Source of the DNA: Agelas oroides
Taxonomy: Eukaryota; Porifera; Demospongiae; Agelasida; Agelasidae
NCBI GenBank assembly: GCA_949130485.1
Contig: OX422198.1
Coordinates: forward strand, 4,194,262-4,258,261
Length of the DNA stretch: 64,000 nucleotides
Reading direction: 5' to 3'
This document shows, piece by piece, positions 50,875 to 62,696 of this stretch; the stretch's first letter is position 1; each line of letters begins with the position of its first letter. Under the pieces are notes generated by a model that worked only from the letters and a program-made list of their open reading frames with translations, had not been told where the DNA came from and ran no database searches. Both the position numbers and the translations under genes were made by a program.

Positions 50875-53800
50875 ATGGCTCACCGGAGTCGAAGCAGGAC
50901 TGCGGACTCAACAGACACCAAGAAGTCCAAGGGGACACCCCGACGACTAACGGAGAAGATTGCTATCATGAAGCGGAGGGAGCATGAGCAGTCTGAAGCC
51001 TTTGAACAAGCCATGAAGAGCATCTTTGAGGTACGTAGGAACGTAGCCTCATCCCCAGGCCCCACCCAGCCTTCTGTTGCTTGCCCTGTGTGGGAAGAGC
51101 CTGGGAGCAAGGCTAGTAGATATGTGTACACACAGTCGCTGCTTGGTTAATCAAAGGATATCAAATATAAAGTACTCAAGTACTCAATTAATTATGTGTG
51201 TGGGCATATTTACAACAAGGCAGTCACTCTACATCCTTCTCTATTGTGACATCACTCACAAAATGCCTACAGGCGCTTCCTCTGTATCGCAAGTACATGT
51301 ATCAAAAGCTGTGTAGAGGCCTGGAAGCTAGGGACCATATCTAGGCTGGGTAGCTTAACCTTTTAACCACCAGTGATGCCATATGGTGTCATCTGACTTT
51401 GGCTACATGTTATCAGTTGGCGCAATCAATTTTTGAAAATAGGTTTTGCGCTAGCGAAAAGGGTGGGATAGGGGAAGGTGAGTAGGCATATTTGCGATAT
51501 GCCATGCACATTGCAGCTGTCTTGGCTGGCTGTAGAAAGGCCTTGGTCAACACTGGCTGGACCATTTCTCACCTTGTTAGCACAAATGGGTATAGAAACC
51601 ACTCCTCTCCCCTTGTAGGGGAACCGTTTCCGGTACTGTAGGCAGTTTTCAGTCAGGAGGAGCGTTTGCTGGTTGAAGAGCCCTGTAGTTTTTGGCTGAG
51701 AGATTGTGCTCATGTGAAACACATTTTGCGTCTGTGACTTTGCCAATGTCAACCTATTTCCACAGGCTAGTGACTGGTATTTATGTACAATCGAGCTCAG
51801 TGCCTGCCCACTCAGGATCTTCGAGTTCGTTATGGACTTGCTAATGGTGTATTGTACAGCAACTGTAGATTTAGATGTTAGGTGGTGAGAATAAAGTGAA
51901 ACATCAAAATCCCTTCATTCAGTCCAGCATGAGGCAAGCTGTTCCAAGCAATTTAATTTTGTTGTGGCATATTTTAGAGCAGCTTCACACATTCTTTCCT
52001 TAATCAACACAATTTAGAGTACAGCTTCAGCAAATGCTAAGAAATGTGGGTCAAGAAACCTGCTGCTGAGAGTGTGGCATAGCTATGCTAGGGCTGAACA
52101 ACTTGGTATAGCCGGGCAACTTGGTATAGCCAGGCTGGGTGACTTGGTATAACCGGGCAACTTGGTATAGCCAGGCTGGGTGACTTGGTATAACCGGGCA
52201 ACTTGGTATAGCCAGGCTGGGTGACTTGGTATAGCCGGGCAGCTTGGTATAGCCGGGCAGCTTGGTACAGCCAGGCTGGGTGACTTGGTATAGCCGGGGG
52301 CAACTTGGTATAGCCAGGAAACTTGGTATAGCCGGGCAGCTTGGTATAGCCGGGCAGCTTGGTATAGCCGGGCTGGGTGACTTGGTATAGCCGGGCTGGG
52401 TGACTTGGTATAGCCGAGCAACTTGGTATAGCCAGGCTGGGTGACTTGGTACAACCAGGCTGCGTGACTTGGTATAGCCGGGCTGGGTGACTTGGTATAG
52501 CCAGGCTGGGCGACTTGGTATAGCCGGGCAACTTGGTATAGCCCGGCAACTTGGTATAGCCGGGCAACTTGGTATAGCCGGGCTGGGTGACTTGGTATAG
52601 CCGGGCAACTTGGTATAGCCAGGCTGGGTGACTTGGTACAGCCAGGCTGCGTGACTTGGTATAGCCGGGCTGGGTGACTTGGTATAGCCAGGCTGGGTGA
52701 CTTGGTATAGCCGGGCAACTTGGTATAGCCCGACAACTTGGTATAGCCGGGCAACTTGGTATAGCCTGGCAACTTGGTATAGCCGGGCTGGGTGACTTGG
52801 TATAGCCGGGCAACTTGGTATAGCCGGGCTGGGTGACTTGGTATACCCGGGCAACTTGGTATAGCCAGGAAACGTGGTATAGCCAGGAAACTTGGTATAG
52901 CCAGACAACTTGGTATAGCCGGGCAACTTGGTATAGCCGGGCTGGGTGACTTGGTATAGCCGGGCAACTTGGTATAGCCGGGCTGGGCGACTTGGTATAG
53001 CCGGGCAACTTGGTATAGCTGGGCTGGGTGACTTGGTATACCCGGGCAACTTAGTATAGCCAGGAAACTTGGTATAGCCAGGCAACTTGGTATAGCCGGG
53101 CAACTTGGTATAGCCGGGCAACTTGGTATAGCCAGGCTGGGTGACTTGGTATAGCCGGGCTGGGTGACTTGGTACGTATATATAGCCAAGCAAGCCCAGT
53201 TATACTGAGTCACTCTACCAAATCATTCACCCACACCAGACAGTCTGGCATCCAGGTTAGATGACACCCAGGCTAGATGACACCCAGAGGAGGTTGGACA
53301 CAGACTACTGAAGATACTAGCATAAAGGGTGGGATGGGGGTTGGTTTAGGCATGAAGTGCCATGCACACTGCAGCTTTCTTGGCTGGCTGTAAAAAGCCC
53401 CTTGGTTGGCACTGATCAGCACTGGCTGGGCTGTTTCTCTTCTTTTAGTCAGAAGGAGCATTTGCTGGTCAGAGAGCCCTGACAATTGACCACTCACTCA
53501 TGAGTGGTCAAAAAAGTGCTACCGTGAGAGAGACTGTACGTGGCTGTTGAGGTATGAATGCAGTTATTTTCCACGCAGAACCAACACCCAGTCATGTGCA
53601 TCGACAATGTGTCCAAGCTATACAACACCATGATGAAGCCTGTTATTGCTCAGTTGAGCTTCCTGCTGTTATTGTTATGCTTGAGTGGTTGTGGAATTCC
53701 TACTATTTGTTTAGTACACACAGCTCTAAGACTTCCAGTTCCACATTGCAATACTTGTGGCCACATCGGAACAGTTCAAGGTTGAAATAGTGGAAATTGG

Positions 53801-56800
53801 TTGATATTGCTACATGGGTGTTGTTTACGTTTTGTGCATTTGGCCCCAGTTCTACCCTCCTGTGGACTGTCCCTCTGGATTCAGTAACCTTTACATAGTT
53901 GACTAGTTAGCACCTAGGGACTATAACAGTTTCAAATTACAACAGTGAAACTCATTTTTGATCTGTAACCTGTGGTAGGGAAATACCAACTGGATACCAA
54001 CACAAGTTTAGTCTATAGCAACAGCATTCTGCCTCTCAGTTTAAGCAGCAGATTATCTGCTTCAGGTTTTGTACCCAGCCATCAATCAGTTGTCTTTGCC
54101 TTGACTCACACTGCCTGACCACTGTCACGCAGCTGATGAGGCCTGGTATTGGCTGAAACGTGTCCTGTGCAGTGGGTGACTTTGCATAACATCCACCCTG
54201 TCCTTTTTTATTTAGGGAGATGTGGCTCATTGATTGTTCGTGCCTTTGCTCCTGTAGAGTAACAAGATCCCCAAAACCTAGGATATGCATGTAGCTGGAA
54301 CTAGGGGAAGGGATTTTCTGTGTCTATTCTGAGGTCCTGAACCATGATGGTCCGTTGAAGGTCTGGCTCACCAGAATAGAAACAATAAATATAGGTTATA
54401 TGATGAAACTGAGGGGTCTACGGGATTTAGATACCCGCGGAAACCTATATAAACACCCACGCGCGAAGCGCAAGGGTGTTTATGGTTTCCAAGGGGATCT
54501 AAATCCCGTAGGCCCCGAGGGCTTCATCGTATAAGGTATTTATACTATAGCCAATCAAATCGTTTCTCTCCTTGGCAACAAAACTGCGTGCATTTCTCTC
54601 CTTAGCAACAAAACTGCCTAGCAACGGCTACAGTTCAAATTCTGAATGAACGAGCTCTCTTTCAAGCTGTTCGCTGACCGCTTACCTTGCAACGATTCAA
54701 CTTTGTACTTGCTCGGCAACGCTCGCTAGTGATTGGGATTCAAAACCGAATTCAAATTCAGAGCGCCTGAGAATGAGACCGAAATGTCCCGCCCCATGAC
54801 ATTGTGAACTTTCTGGTGAGTGTTGTGTTGAGCGAGTACTAGCGCTTTCTTGAATAGTAGCTACCTATGGCTCCCATTGAAACTGTAGGCAAACTCCGTG
54901 TGAACCGGTTAAGTTCGAGACCACCGCTGTCGAGCCAAACGCTTTCTATCCGAAGCTGTCTTCAGACTGCAGCCATTGTCATACAACCGCTAACAAGCTT
55001 AGCGCTTTGCGTACAGAAACTGTATGAGAGCTGGTGGCTATATTTGTAGCGCTTCATGGTATTAAACTGTCTCTATACTATCTACGGATATCACAGGTGG
55101 TATAAGTTCAATTTACAGGTGGTATAAGTGATTTATACTACCTGCAATGACCAATCAGATTGCAGTATTTCATTTAGCTATAGTATAACCATAGGGAGCT
55201 ATAGTTCTCACACAAAGTCTTGTTCCCACACCTTATATGGCATATATGTTGCTTCCAATACTGAAAGCAATCTTTGGTGGGGCTGGTGTTGGGATCTGGG
55301 ACCAAGAATAAAGTATTCTCATATCAGTTTCCTAGTTCTAGTTACACCTACATAACTACAGTGCGTTGCCCCCTCCTTTTCCCTCCCACTCACAAATCTT
55401 CACACACTCACAAATCTTCACACACTCACAGATGCAGCGTGCAAGGATTCACAGTGGTGGTGGGTCTATGCCTTCACTACAGGCCATTGACTCCACACCA
55501 CCTCCCAGCATTGATATGCAGGTAAAGGAGAGGGAAAGAGAGAGGAGGGAGGCGAGGGAGGGATGTGGCAGAAAGCTAACATTACTCTGTTGCATATCTC
55601 ACCCACATGTCAACATTTGAAGCACACTATCTCCAAACACTTGTGGTAAGGGCGGGACTAAAAGCAATACATGGTTGCATCAACACTGTATGTACTATAG
55701 CTGTACGCTGTGCAACTGCCCTGGGTGGAAGTTACTAGCACTGTGCTTCAAATGTTGACATGTGAGGGGAGAATGCCCTGTGTGAGTACGACTTCATTGC
55801 TGATGTACTAACTTTCTACGCACAATTCAAATTTACTACGTAGTTGTTTAAAGACTGTTTGCTGTTGTAATGCTGCATACAGCTCTGTAACATACAGCTT
55901 GTTACGTATATGCATACTCCCTTCCATTACTTTGCTCACCTCCCCCTTTCCTCCTTCTACCAGAGTGTCTTCAAGGACTTCAAGGAGGTGAAGCAGCATG
56001 GCTCGGGGACCTTCAAAGAGCGACCACACAGCGGGGGACCTGGTGGCCGGCTCATGGGCATCGACAGAAGAACCAACACCATATCCTTTCACTGACCTGC
56101 ACACCGTACAATGTAGCCCTGTTCCCAGCCCTTCACTACCTCCATGTTTGATTGCTTCCAGTATGCAGGGACGGAAGGCCTGGGAGATTTTGTCACATGC
56201 AGTGATGTCATGCAACGTCAGGTAGACAGAGGGTAGACACACAAGTGATTTGCCAAGCAGCGAATATTGAGGTCCTTCCTTATAATGTCCAAGGACTGCC
56301 AGCCAGAACATTTCAAAGCAATAAGTGCTGGCCTCAACAATAAGTGTCATTGCTTTTCATTATTCAGTACATTTGGGACTGATTAACGTAAAGTTTGAGT
56401 TATAACAGTTGAACACATTCTCTGTGTGTCTGTTACATGACATCACCGCATGTGACGAGATCTCCCAGGATCCCCCTCCATATTTGCATACTGGAAGCAA
56501 CCAGACATGGAGGTAGCAAAGGCCTAGGAACAAGGATACATGCAATGATCTCTAAATAAATTACTGTATTTCTTCAATCGCACACCGCGGCTACTATTTG
56601 TTCCGCTGCTCATTTTTCTGTAGCTACTATTCGAGGATGGCATTTATCATGGTGTATGGTAGTACGCCATATGTAGGGATGACCCCGAAAAAAAATGGCA
56701 GCCACAATCAAATGACACGCTCGAAATGTCTATGTTAGATTAGTCAAAGGCCTCTATGAGCCATATCAGGCATTACCGAGTGCTTCCATGAGCAACGGGA

Positions 56801-59800
56801 CCGTTAACTTTGCTGGAGAGCATCGCTGAAGTACCGGACCGGCGAGTCGCTAAAACAGGCAAATCGTCTATCTTCTGACTTTCCTTCTTTCTTTCTTTCT
56901 TTCTTCTGTCAGTGTAACTGTCAGCCAGGCTAGCACGATAACGGCTGAAGCTATTACAACAATTCAAACGCGAAAAAATAGCATACATCACCGGGTATTG
57001 CACTTACTACTTATCGTTATCGTAGAACTCGAACTATTCTTCAGTGATTCTCAAGCACTCCGATGTTAATACTTAGTGCTATTCGCCATTTTGTTGCAAT
57101 AACATTATTCATAGCGCGCGTACGCCCCCGGAAGCTAACTGAGCACGTGTTTAGATCTAGCCTACCGTGAAAGCAACAGCCGAAGTCAGGTGGTATTATA
57201 CAGGTATATAAACGCATGCAAACAGACATAGAGGGGTTGTGCATGTTTCCAGGAGGAGTATTATAAGATATGTATTGCTAGAGCTGCTGTAAATGAAAGT
57301 GTATGTGAGGACTCCCACATTGAGCACATGCAGTTTGCAAGTGCAGCAGTTTCTACTTCCATTTAGACCGTAGCTGAAGTCAATTTGTAATCTAGTCAGT
57401 TGCTAGTCATATAACCCACCTAGATACGAGGTATACTTGATGGTTAAAACACTAGCTGGTACTTGCCAGCTAGTGTTTTAACCATCAAGTTATTCGTATC
57501 TAGGTGGGCTATATGACTTGGAACACTAGCCACTGATATTCAATTTTTATTGTCAACTTTCACATTTTCAATTTGCTTGTTATAGTCATTTACATGCATA
57601 TAGTACACATACAATGTTTACTGCAAGTTGATGGTAGCATTTTGGCTGGTGTCTTCTTAACATCCTCCTTTCGTGTGTTGTGCCTCTGAGTTTTCTCCAA
57701 CGCAACAAGTAGGACCCTATTGGTAGCTTGGTATACTTGTAGTGCAGCTAGTAGCACTGAGTCAACAGTGCATGGCTTCATTCATAAACTTTTGCACTAG
57801 AGGAGGAGGCCACAGAAACTGGTGGTTGTTCAGCTCCATAGACCCCTATATGCTGTGGTTTCAAACGGATTTAGACTATAGCTACTCACCATCAAACTGT
57901 TCCTGTAATGGGGTCTTACGACTCAATACTCTGCATGTAGTGACAGTCTATGGAGAGTTTTTCAGTGAACCCATTAGTAGTCCACATGAAGTGAGCGCGG
58001 GATTTATAAGCTTGCATGCAAAGCCTCATTAAACTCGTGCTTTGCACTTGGTTTTTATGAGGCTTTGCTTGGGGTTCTAAACCCCCCAGATAATAAAGTT
58101 TGATGTTTGAATTGACAATTTCACTTAGAAGCATTTGACTTTATGACAATTCTTAGTTCTTTGTGAACAAAAAAGTTCTGTACTATCATACTGTACACAC
58201 CATGCATCTTCCCCTCTGCCTACCAAAAAAAAAACAGCAGGAACAAGTCACAAAAAAGTTTTCTGAATGAAAACAAGCGCATGTAGGGATGGAACCCTCA
58301 AAAACCAACCAAACAAGATGGGAATGACACCACAACAATTTCACACCATCCCTACATCTTGTGCCATCTTGCCAACTATGCACACCACAAAACTCTCTAC
58401 ATGCACTTAGTCTATTCACACCCACTAAATTAACACTGAACAATATACAGCCTTCTACATAAAAGACAATCCATATATGCCATGTCCAGCAGCAATAAAA
58501 TTTCACAACATAACTTACCCCAACATACCATACAGACCCAGCTCATGCACTCCACAGTTTCTACATTCAAGACTAGCCTCACAAGCCAGACCCTTTCCGT
58601 TCCACAGCCACTGATCGCTTTCAGTATCGGCACACAAGGAACTAAGAATCGTCATAAATCCAAAGTGAAATTGTAAACCCAAACATCAAACTTCTTCCCT
58701 CCGCGTGCCACATACTGAAAGCAATCAGCGCTGCGCGGAAAGGGTCTGGCTTTCGAGACTACTTCAAGACAGACCATATCTGCCATGCACATAGCAACTA
58801 CATTGCAGCCACCCACAACATAACTCACTCCCCATACACATTAACCACACCCAGCACTACCCACCCCACTGCCTTCCACAACCCTTCTATGCACACAACT
58901 AACAAACACAAAGCATAGTTGGCAAAATGGCACAAGATGTAGGGATGGTGTGAAATTGTTGTGGTGTCATTCCCATCTTGTTTGGTTGGTTTTTGAGGGT
59001 TCCATCCCTACATGCGCTTGTTTTCATTCAGAAAACTTTTTTGTGACTTTTTCTTTGGGAAGCCTACAGACATCAAAGATGGCTGGATAAGGTATGTACA
59101 AACGATACAGTGTCAACTGTTAGACGCTGTCAGTAGTTCACACAGCCTCTCAGGTCTGCTGTCAGCCATGGAAACGAGTTGTACAACACGAACAGCTCTA
59201 GCACTAGCCTGGTGACCGTCGTCAGAAATTATTCACATGTGTGCATGTGCCGCGTATACTAGCCGCAGCTACTATTCGAGGGCAGCGCCTATTCGAGGGC
59301 GGTGTCTATTCGAGGGCGGTGTCTATTTGAAGAAATGCAGTATTTGCACAAAGTAGTCTCAGCATACCAGGGGATGTAATGTAAACCTGAAAATAGAATG
59401 CCCATATTGTTTAGAAGGTACATACTGCCTGTGTTTGGATACAGGGAGGTAGTAATCCTCACTGCATGTGTACTACACTGTATGGTCACCGTGGAGGAAA
59501 GTTTAGTTGAACGTACTTCCAAGTGAATGCTGACACTTGATAGCTAGTGGTATGAAATATTCTACCTACAATCACTCTGTATCATGCTCCTTGACTGCAC
59601 TGCACTGTGAAACAGACCCCTATCCAACCATTGGGCTGGGACACTCTGACCACTACTGGAATGCGTGAGTCATCATTTGTAGCTTAAGTACCACACTGAT
59701 ACAACAGTAGGAAATGAGCGTCTGTATAATTATTGTAAATTGTCCGTATAGTGTCCGTATAGAATTATTGTAAATTGTCAGTTTGAGATCTTCACAGAAT

Positions 59801-62696
59801 AAGAAAGAGAAAGGACGTATAATTGGAGTGCCTACATAGTGTAAAGGAGGTATAAGCCATGTATTTTCTTGTTTGTATCAATGGAGGATGCCAGTCAGTT
59901 GATCTGACCCACCTGAGAGAGATGATTCTAGCTTGATATAGTGTTGAATTGAGTCAGTAGCACATCATCTTCTCTTGCTCATGCAGGTCTCCAGAGTGGA
60001 TGGAGGGAGACTTGTCAAGGTACACATGTGAATTGGCTGTGTACATGCATGTACAGTGTTCTTACATGACTGCAAGGGCTAACCATATCCAAAGGCATGC
60101 TCATGAGCTTGTACAGTGCATACTGTTTGGTATCCCTTCCAAAATGTTGAAACAGACAGTTATTAATTGAGCAATGTTGCCATAGTAGCCACAGACTAAT
60201 CATTCTGCCCCTCTCCATTAATATTTCTGGACTGGCAGTGCATCCCTAAGTCAAATGATTAATGATATGAAACATACACATACACATACACGCATGCACA
60301 TAATATTATATGTATATGTGAGTGTGTGTGGTAGATTCTTCTGCCGCATATTTCAACCACATCACCACATTCATAATGCTGTATCACTGAACTTATGTTA
60401 AGTGCCGGGCTAACACACACTCCATATGAACACTGACGTATCTATATATGAAGCATGTATGAACCCTGCCCTTGCTATAAGTTAAGCATAAGGTGGAAGA
60501 ATATTCACTGAGACTGCCACGTATCAATGTTTGCATACACACATGCACACACACACTCACACACACATACACACACACACACACTCGCACACTCACACAC
60601 ACACACTCACAGGCACAAATCGGACTCTGACCTCCAGCAGAGTCTGATAATGCAGACATCTCCCCAGCATGTGCTGTCCTTCCAGTTCGGATCACCTCCA
60701 CAAGTGTCCAGGAACCACAAACGTGAGTGCGGGGGAACCTTGGGGAGGAAAACTAAGAGCTAACTTAATTCATGGTTGAGTGCCAGAACATACACCTGAG
60801 ATTAAGGCTAAGGTGTATGTGTGTGTGTGGTAGGCAGTAGGGGAGAGGGGTGAAGGGGAAGGTACCCAGGGAGGGGATATAGAGGGGATGCCAAGTTACA
60901 TGTTCATTGTGGGCAATGGTGTAGGAAGCTTTAACTCAGTGCTGCACGATATCTCACCCTGCAAATCCAATCTTCACTCTCTGATGACCTGTAGCTAATT
61001 GGTAAGCACCTGCATTTATCTGTCTGTCTCTTCCCATTACAGTGAGCCCCCCTGGAGATCTGGGACTATGGGTAAATCATACCTACTGTGACACCTCACA
61101 TGCATCTTACTGAGTGTATAGTTGCAAATGGGTTGCTACATAGCTAGTGACAGGAGTCAATTGTCCTTGTCATGAAGAATAATCGAGGTTTTCAATGGTT
61201 GTATGAGAGTGTGGCCGGATATGAGGCTAGGGTGCTTATACATGAGAATGTACCCTGTTGACCTTCAGTGTACCTTGTGTGTTTGTTGCCATGGTAATGG
61301 ACACATGGTGGGTGGGGCACATTCTGTGTACCACCAGATACCAGTTTTTCTTTGTTGACTTTAGTCTCGTACCCAGATCCTCCTCCAAAGAGGAAAGGAG
61401 GGTTGAAGGGGGGTCTGGGTTCGAGACTATGTTGACTTAGGCAATACTGTGTGGACCGCATTTCGTTCTAAAATTTTGGCATGTCTTATTTTTTTGCCTG
61501 GGGCTTGAATAAACATCAATGACAATCCTAATTTTACTTACTTAATCAAAGGGTACCTCCAAAAAGCTTGCTAATGGCAAGTCCTCAATATCTCGTGTAG
61601 TAAATGCCTGGGTCCTTGTGGTGATAGAATGCCATTGCATAACTGTCATGGATGTCCCAGCTGCCTTTAGCTTGTGTAGGGTTAAGAAGGACCCAACATT
61701 ACACGACTCCCACACAGCCAACCACACTGTCACCTTAGTCATTCAGAACCAGCGTAAATCTTGCAAGATTTGCTTCTGATAATTTAGCGAGACAGGATTG
61801 GAACTGAATTTTTTTTTAATAACTATGGTATTGTGATGAGCTCCCTCCTGGAGTAGTGTGTGGTTTATCCACTTGTTTTGCTTCTCTTTCTCTGCAGAGA
61901 AGACCCAACTCGATGAGTGCAGCACTTCTGAGGTAGGCTGTGTGTACACATACGTAAGTAGCTACTGCAGAGACTAATATCTTCCAGAGTTGAGTTGGCA
62001 GAGTACCTATACCGTAGTCTCGCGAAAAAGGGCCCATGGGTGGTACACATTACTTTGTGCTCAGACAAGGGGGTGGGCGGATATTTGTAACATCGCTGCA
62101 TTTTACCACAAAAAAGCGCCCCTGAAATAGCGATTTATTTACGCACATATTTACGCGCCGCAGCGGCGTAAACCGCTAGCTTACACCCACGTTTCGCATT
62201 CATCTGCTAGTCCTCCATGAACAAACAGGTGCATATCTGCAACCATATTTGTTTGGACAGCGGTTATTCTCGATGGCAACGAGCGAACCCCTTCGAACCC
62301 CCCTGCCTACGGGCCTGATAAGTACCTATATCACATCATTTTCTGTGTAACTATAGACTAACCTTGCATCATGTTGCATTTGAAACTCTCCGAACGAGTT
62401 CAATTGGGTGGGCGCTTTTTGGAGTAAACTTTAGACCTTTGCAGGAAATTGAAGCAATAATGGGGGGTGGGCAGATATTTGATACTGGGCCCTTTTTTGC
62501 GAGACTACGGTACAATGGTACTGATGGTCTGAGTTCGGTAGTGCCACACACTGTTTTCGTGTAAAAAAATCAAATCAAATCATGCCTTAAATTTTTCACT
62601 TTAAAAATATTTCCTCATGTGCGATAGTTCCACAATGTAGCACATATATGTAGTTAATTTTTCACGCATTTATTTTTCAGCATTTGTCACACACCA
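50875..62696 (+). CDS. CRTC: CREB-regulated transcription coactivator (CRTC/TORC), 5' part
   Basis: Exons: 50875-51030, 55432-55521, 55964-56080, 59606-59664, 59987-60019, 60613-60722, 61043-61071, 61898-61932 and probably 62681-62696. Phases agree throughout. The N-terminal CREB-binding coiled coil is PRRLTEKIAIMKRREHEQSE followed by AFEQAMKSI. Next come a GGGSMPSLQAI stretch matching CRTC GGSLPNVNQI, then RLMGIDRRTNT, DPYPTIGLG, KSDSDLQQS and LSPPGDLGLW-RRPNSMSAALL. The last corresponds to the LSPP..SWRRTNSDSAL segment of animal CRTCs that holds the SIK-phosphorylated, 14-3-3-binding serine. CRTCs shuttle from cytoplasm to nucleus on dephosphorylation and coactivate CREB/CRE genes. The transactivation domain must lie right of the window. 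Intron 3 (56081-59605) is a U12-type AT-AC intron. The last, 16-nt exon is tentative. Confidence 0.88.
51044..51115. mobile_element. Hairpin element, AGYCTCG-terminus family, at the CRTC exon 1 donor
   Basis: TAGCCTCATCCCCAGGCC is mirrored by GAGCCTGGGAGCAAGGCTA. It begins 13 bp after the exon 1 donor GTACGT. Confidence 0.7.
52095..53180. repeat. Composite 18/23-bp minisatellite in CRTC intron 1
   Basis: Units CAACTTGGTATAGCCGGG (18 bp) and a 23-bp form adding CTGGGTGACTTGG alternate for about 1.1 kb. Several minus-strand frames stay open for over 300 codons because stops are absent from the unit; these are not genes. Confidence 0.93.
53181..55431. other. Rest of CRTC intron 1, repeats only
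   Basis: No exon seen. It includes a GC-rich hairpin region at about 54397-54533 (GGGATTTAGAT paired with ATCTAAATCCC, and GATGAA... paired with ...TTCATC) and repeated CTTAGCAACAAAACTGC-like sequence to the right, probably one transposon-derived block ending near 55190. CACAAATCTTCACACACT is tandemly repeated just before exon 2. Confidence 0.45.
56114..56539. mobile_element. MITE of the AGYCTCG-terminus family in the CRTC U12 intron
   Basis: The left TAGCCCTGTTCCCAGCCC and right GGCCTAGGAACAAGGATA ends are imperfect. The inner arms (TGCTTCCAGTATGCA, GAGATTTTGTCACATGCAGT) also pair across the element. Confidence 0.65.
57408..57515. mobile_element. 108-bp near-perfect hairpin
   Basis: Arms starting CATATAACCCACCTAGATAC pair with GTATCTAGGTGGGCTATATG, and GGTTAAAACACTAGCTGG pairs with CCAGCTAGTGTTTTAACC at the tip. 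Non-coding. Confidence 0.85.
58246..59048. mobile_element. Foldback with 135-bp near-identical inverted arms
   Basis: The arms at 58246-58380 and 58914-59048 are of equal length and almost identical (for example AGTCACAAAAAAGTTTTCTG and its complement). The 533-bp centre holds an AGYCTCG-family hairpin (58574-58761). No coding capacity was seen. Confidence 0.9.
58574..58761. mobile_element. AGYCTCG-family MITE nested in the foldback
   Basis: TAGCCTCACAAGCCAGACCC is mirrored by GGGTCTGGCTTTCGAGACTA, with GATCGCTTTCAGTAT paired to ATACTGAAAGCAATC. Confidence 0.8.
60535..60612. repeat. (CA)n microsatellite abutting CRTC exon 6
   Basis: An interrupted CA array runs directly into the acceptor CTCACAG of the exon at 60613. 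Confidence 0.9.
61362..61429. mobile_element. Hairpin element, AGYCTCG-terminus family
   Basis: TAGTCTCGTACCCAGATCC is mirrored by GGGTCTGGGTTCGAGACTA. Confidence 0.75.
62015..62507. mobile_element. AGYCTCG-family element with AAAAAGGGCCCA arms
   Basis: TAGTCTCGCGAAAAAGGGCC is mirrored by GGGCCCTTTTTTGCGAGACTA-like sequence, 493 bp apart. GGGTGGGCGGATATTTG also has a partner near the right end. Confidence 0.8.

Larger units (their letters stand above)
56562..59344. mobile_element. About 2.8-kb element with inverted ends in the CRTC U12 intron
   Basis: The left end TACTGTATTTCTTCAATCGC is mirrored by GTCTATTTGAAGAAATGCAG at the right. Both ends carry CTACTATTCGAGG-type repeats, in inverted orientation overall. 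No transposase was recognised inside. It contains two further inverted-repeat elements. Confidence 0.55.
56081..59605 (+). other. U12-type AT-AC intron of CRTC
   Basis: The donor ATATCCTTTC matches the minor-spliceosome 5' consensus exactly. A branch-site match CTCCTTGACT ends 10-11 nt before the terminal AC at 59604-59605. Using this AC acceptor gives a 59-nt exon (TGT GAA ACA GAC...), the only choice that feeds the downstream exons in frame. The nearby AG at 59614-59615 gives the wrong phase and no GT donor exists at exon 3. Confidence 0.85.

Noticed and set aside
50508-50876. Several His/Thr- or Cys/Val-rich frames
   Set aside because: Microsatellite translation.
52051-53213. Minus-strand frames of 300-380 codons
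   Set aside because: Product of the 18/23-bp minisatellite; low-complexity repeating peptide in three frames at once.
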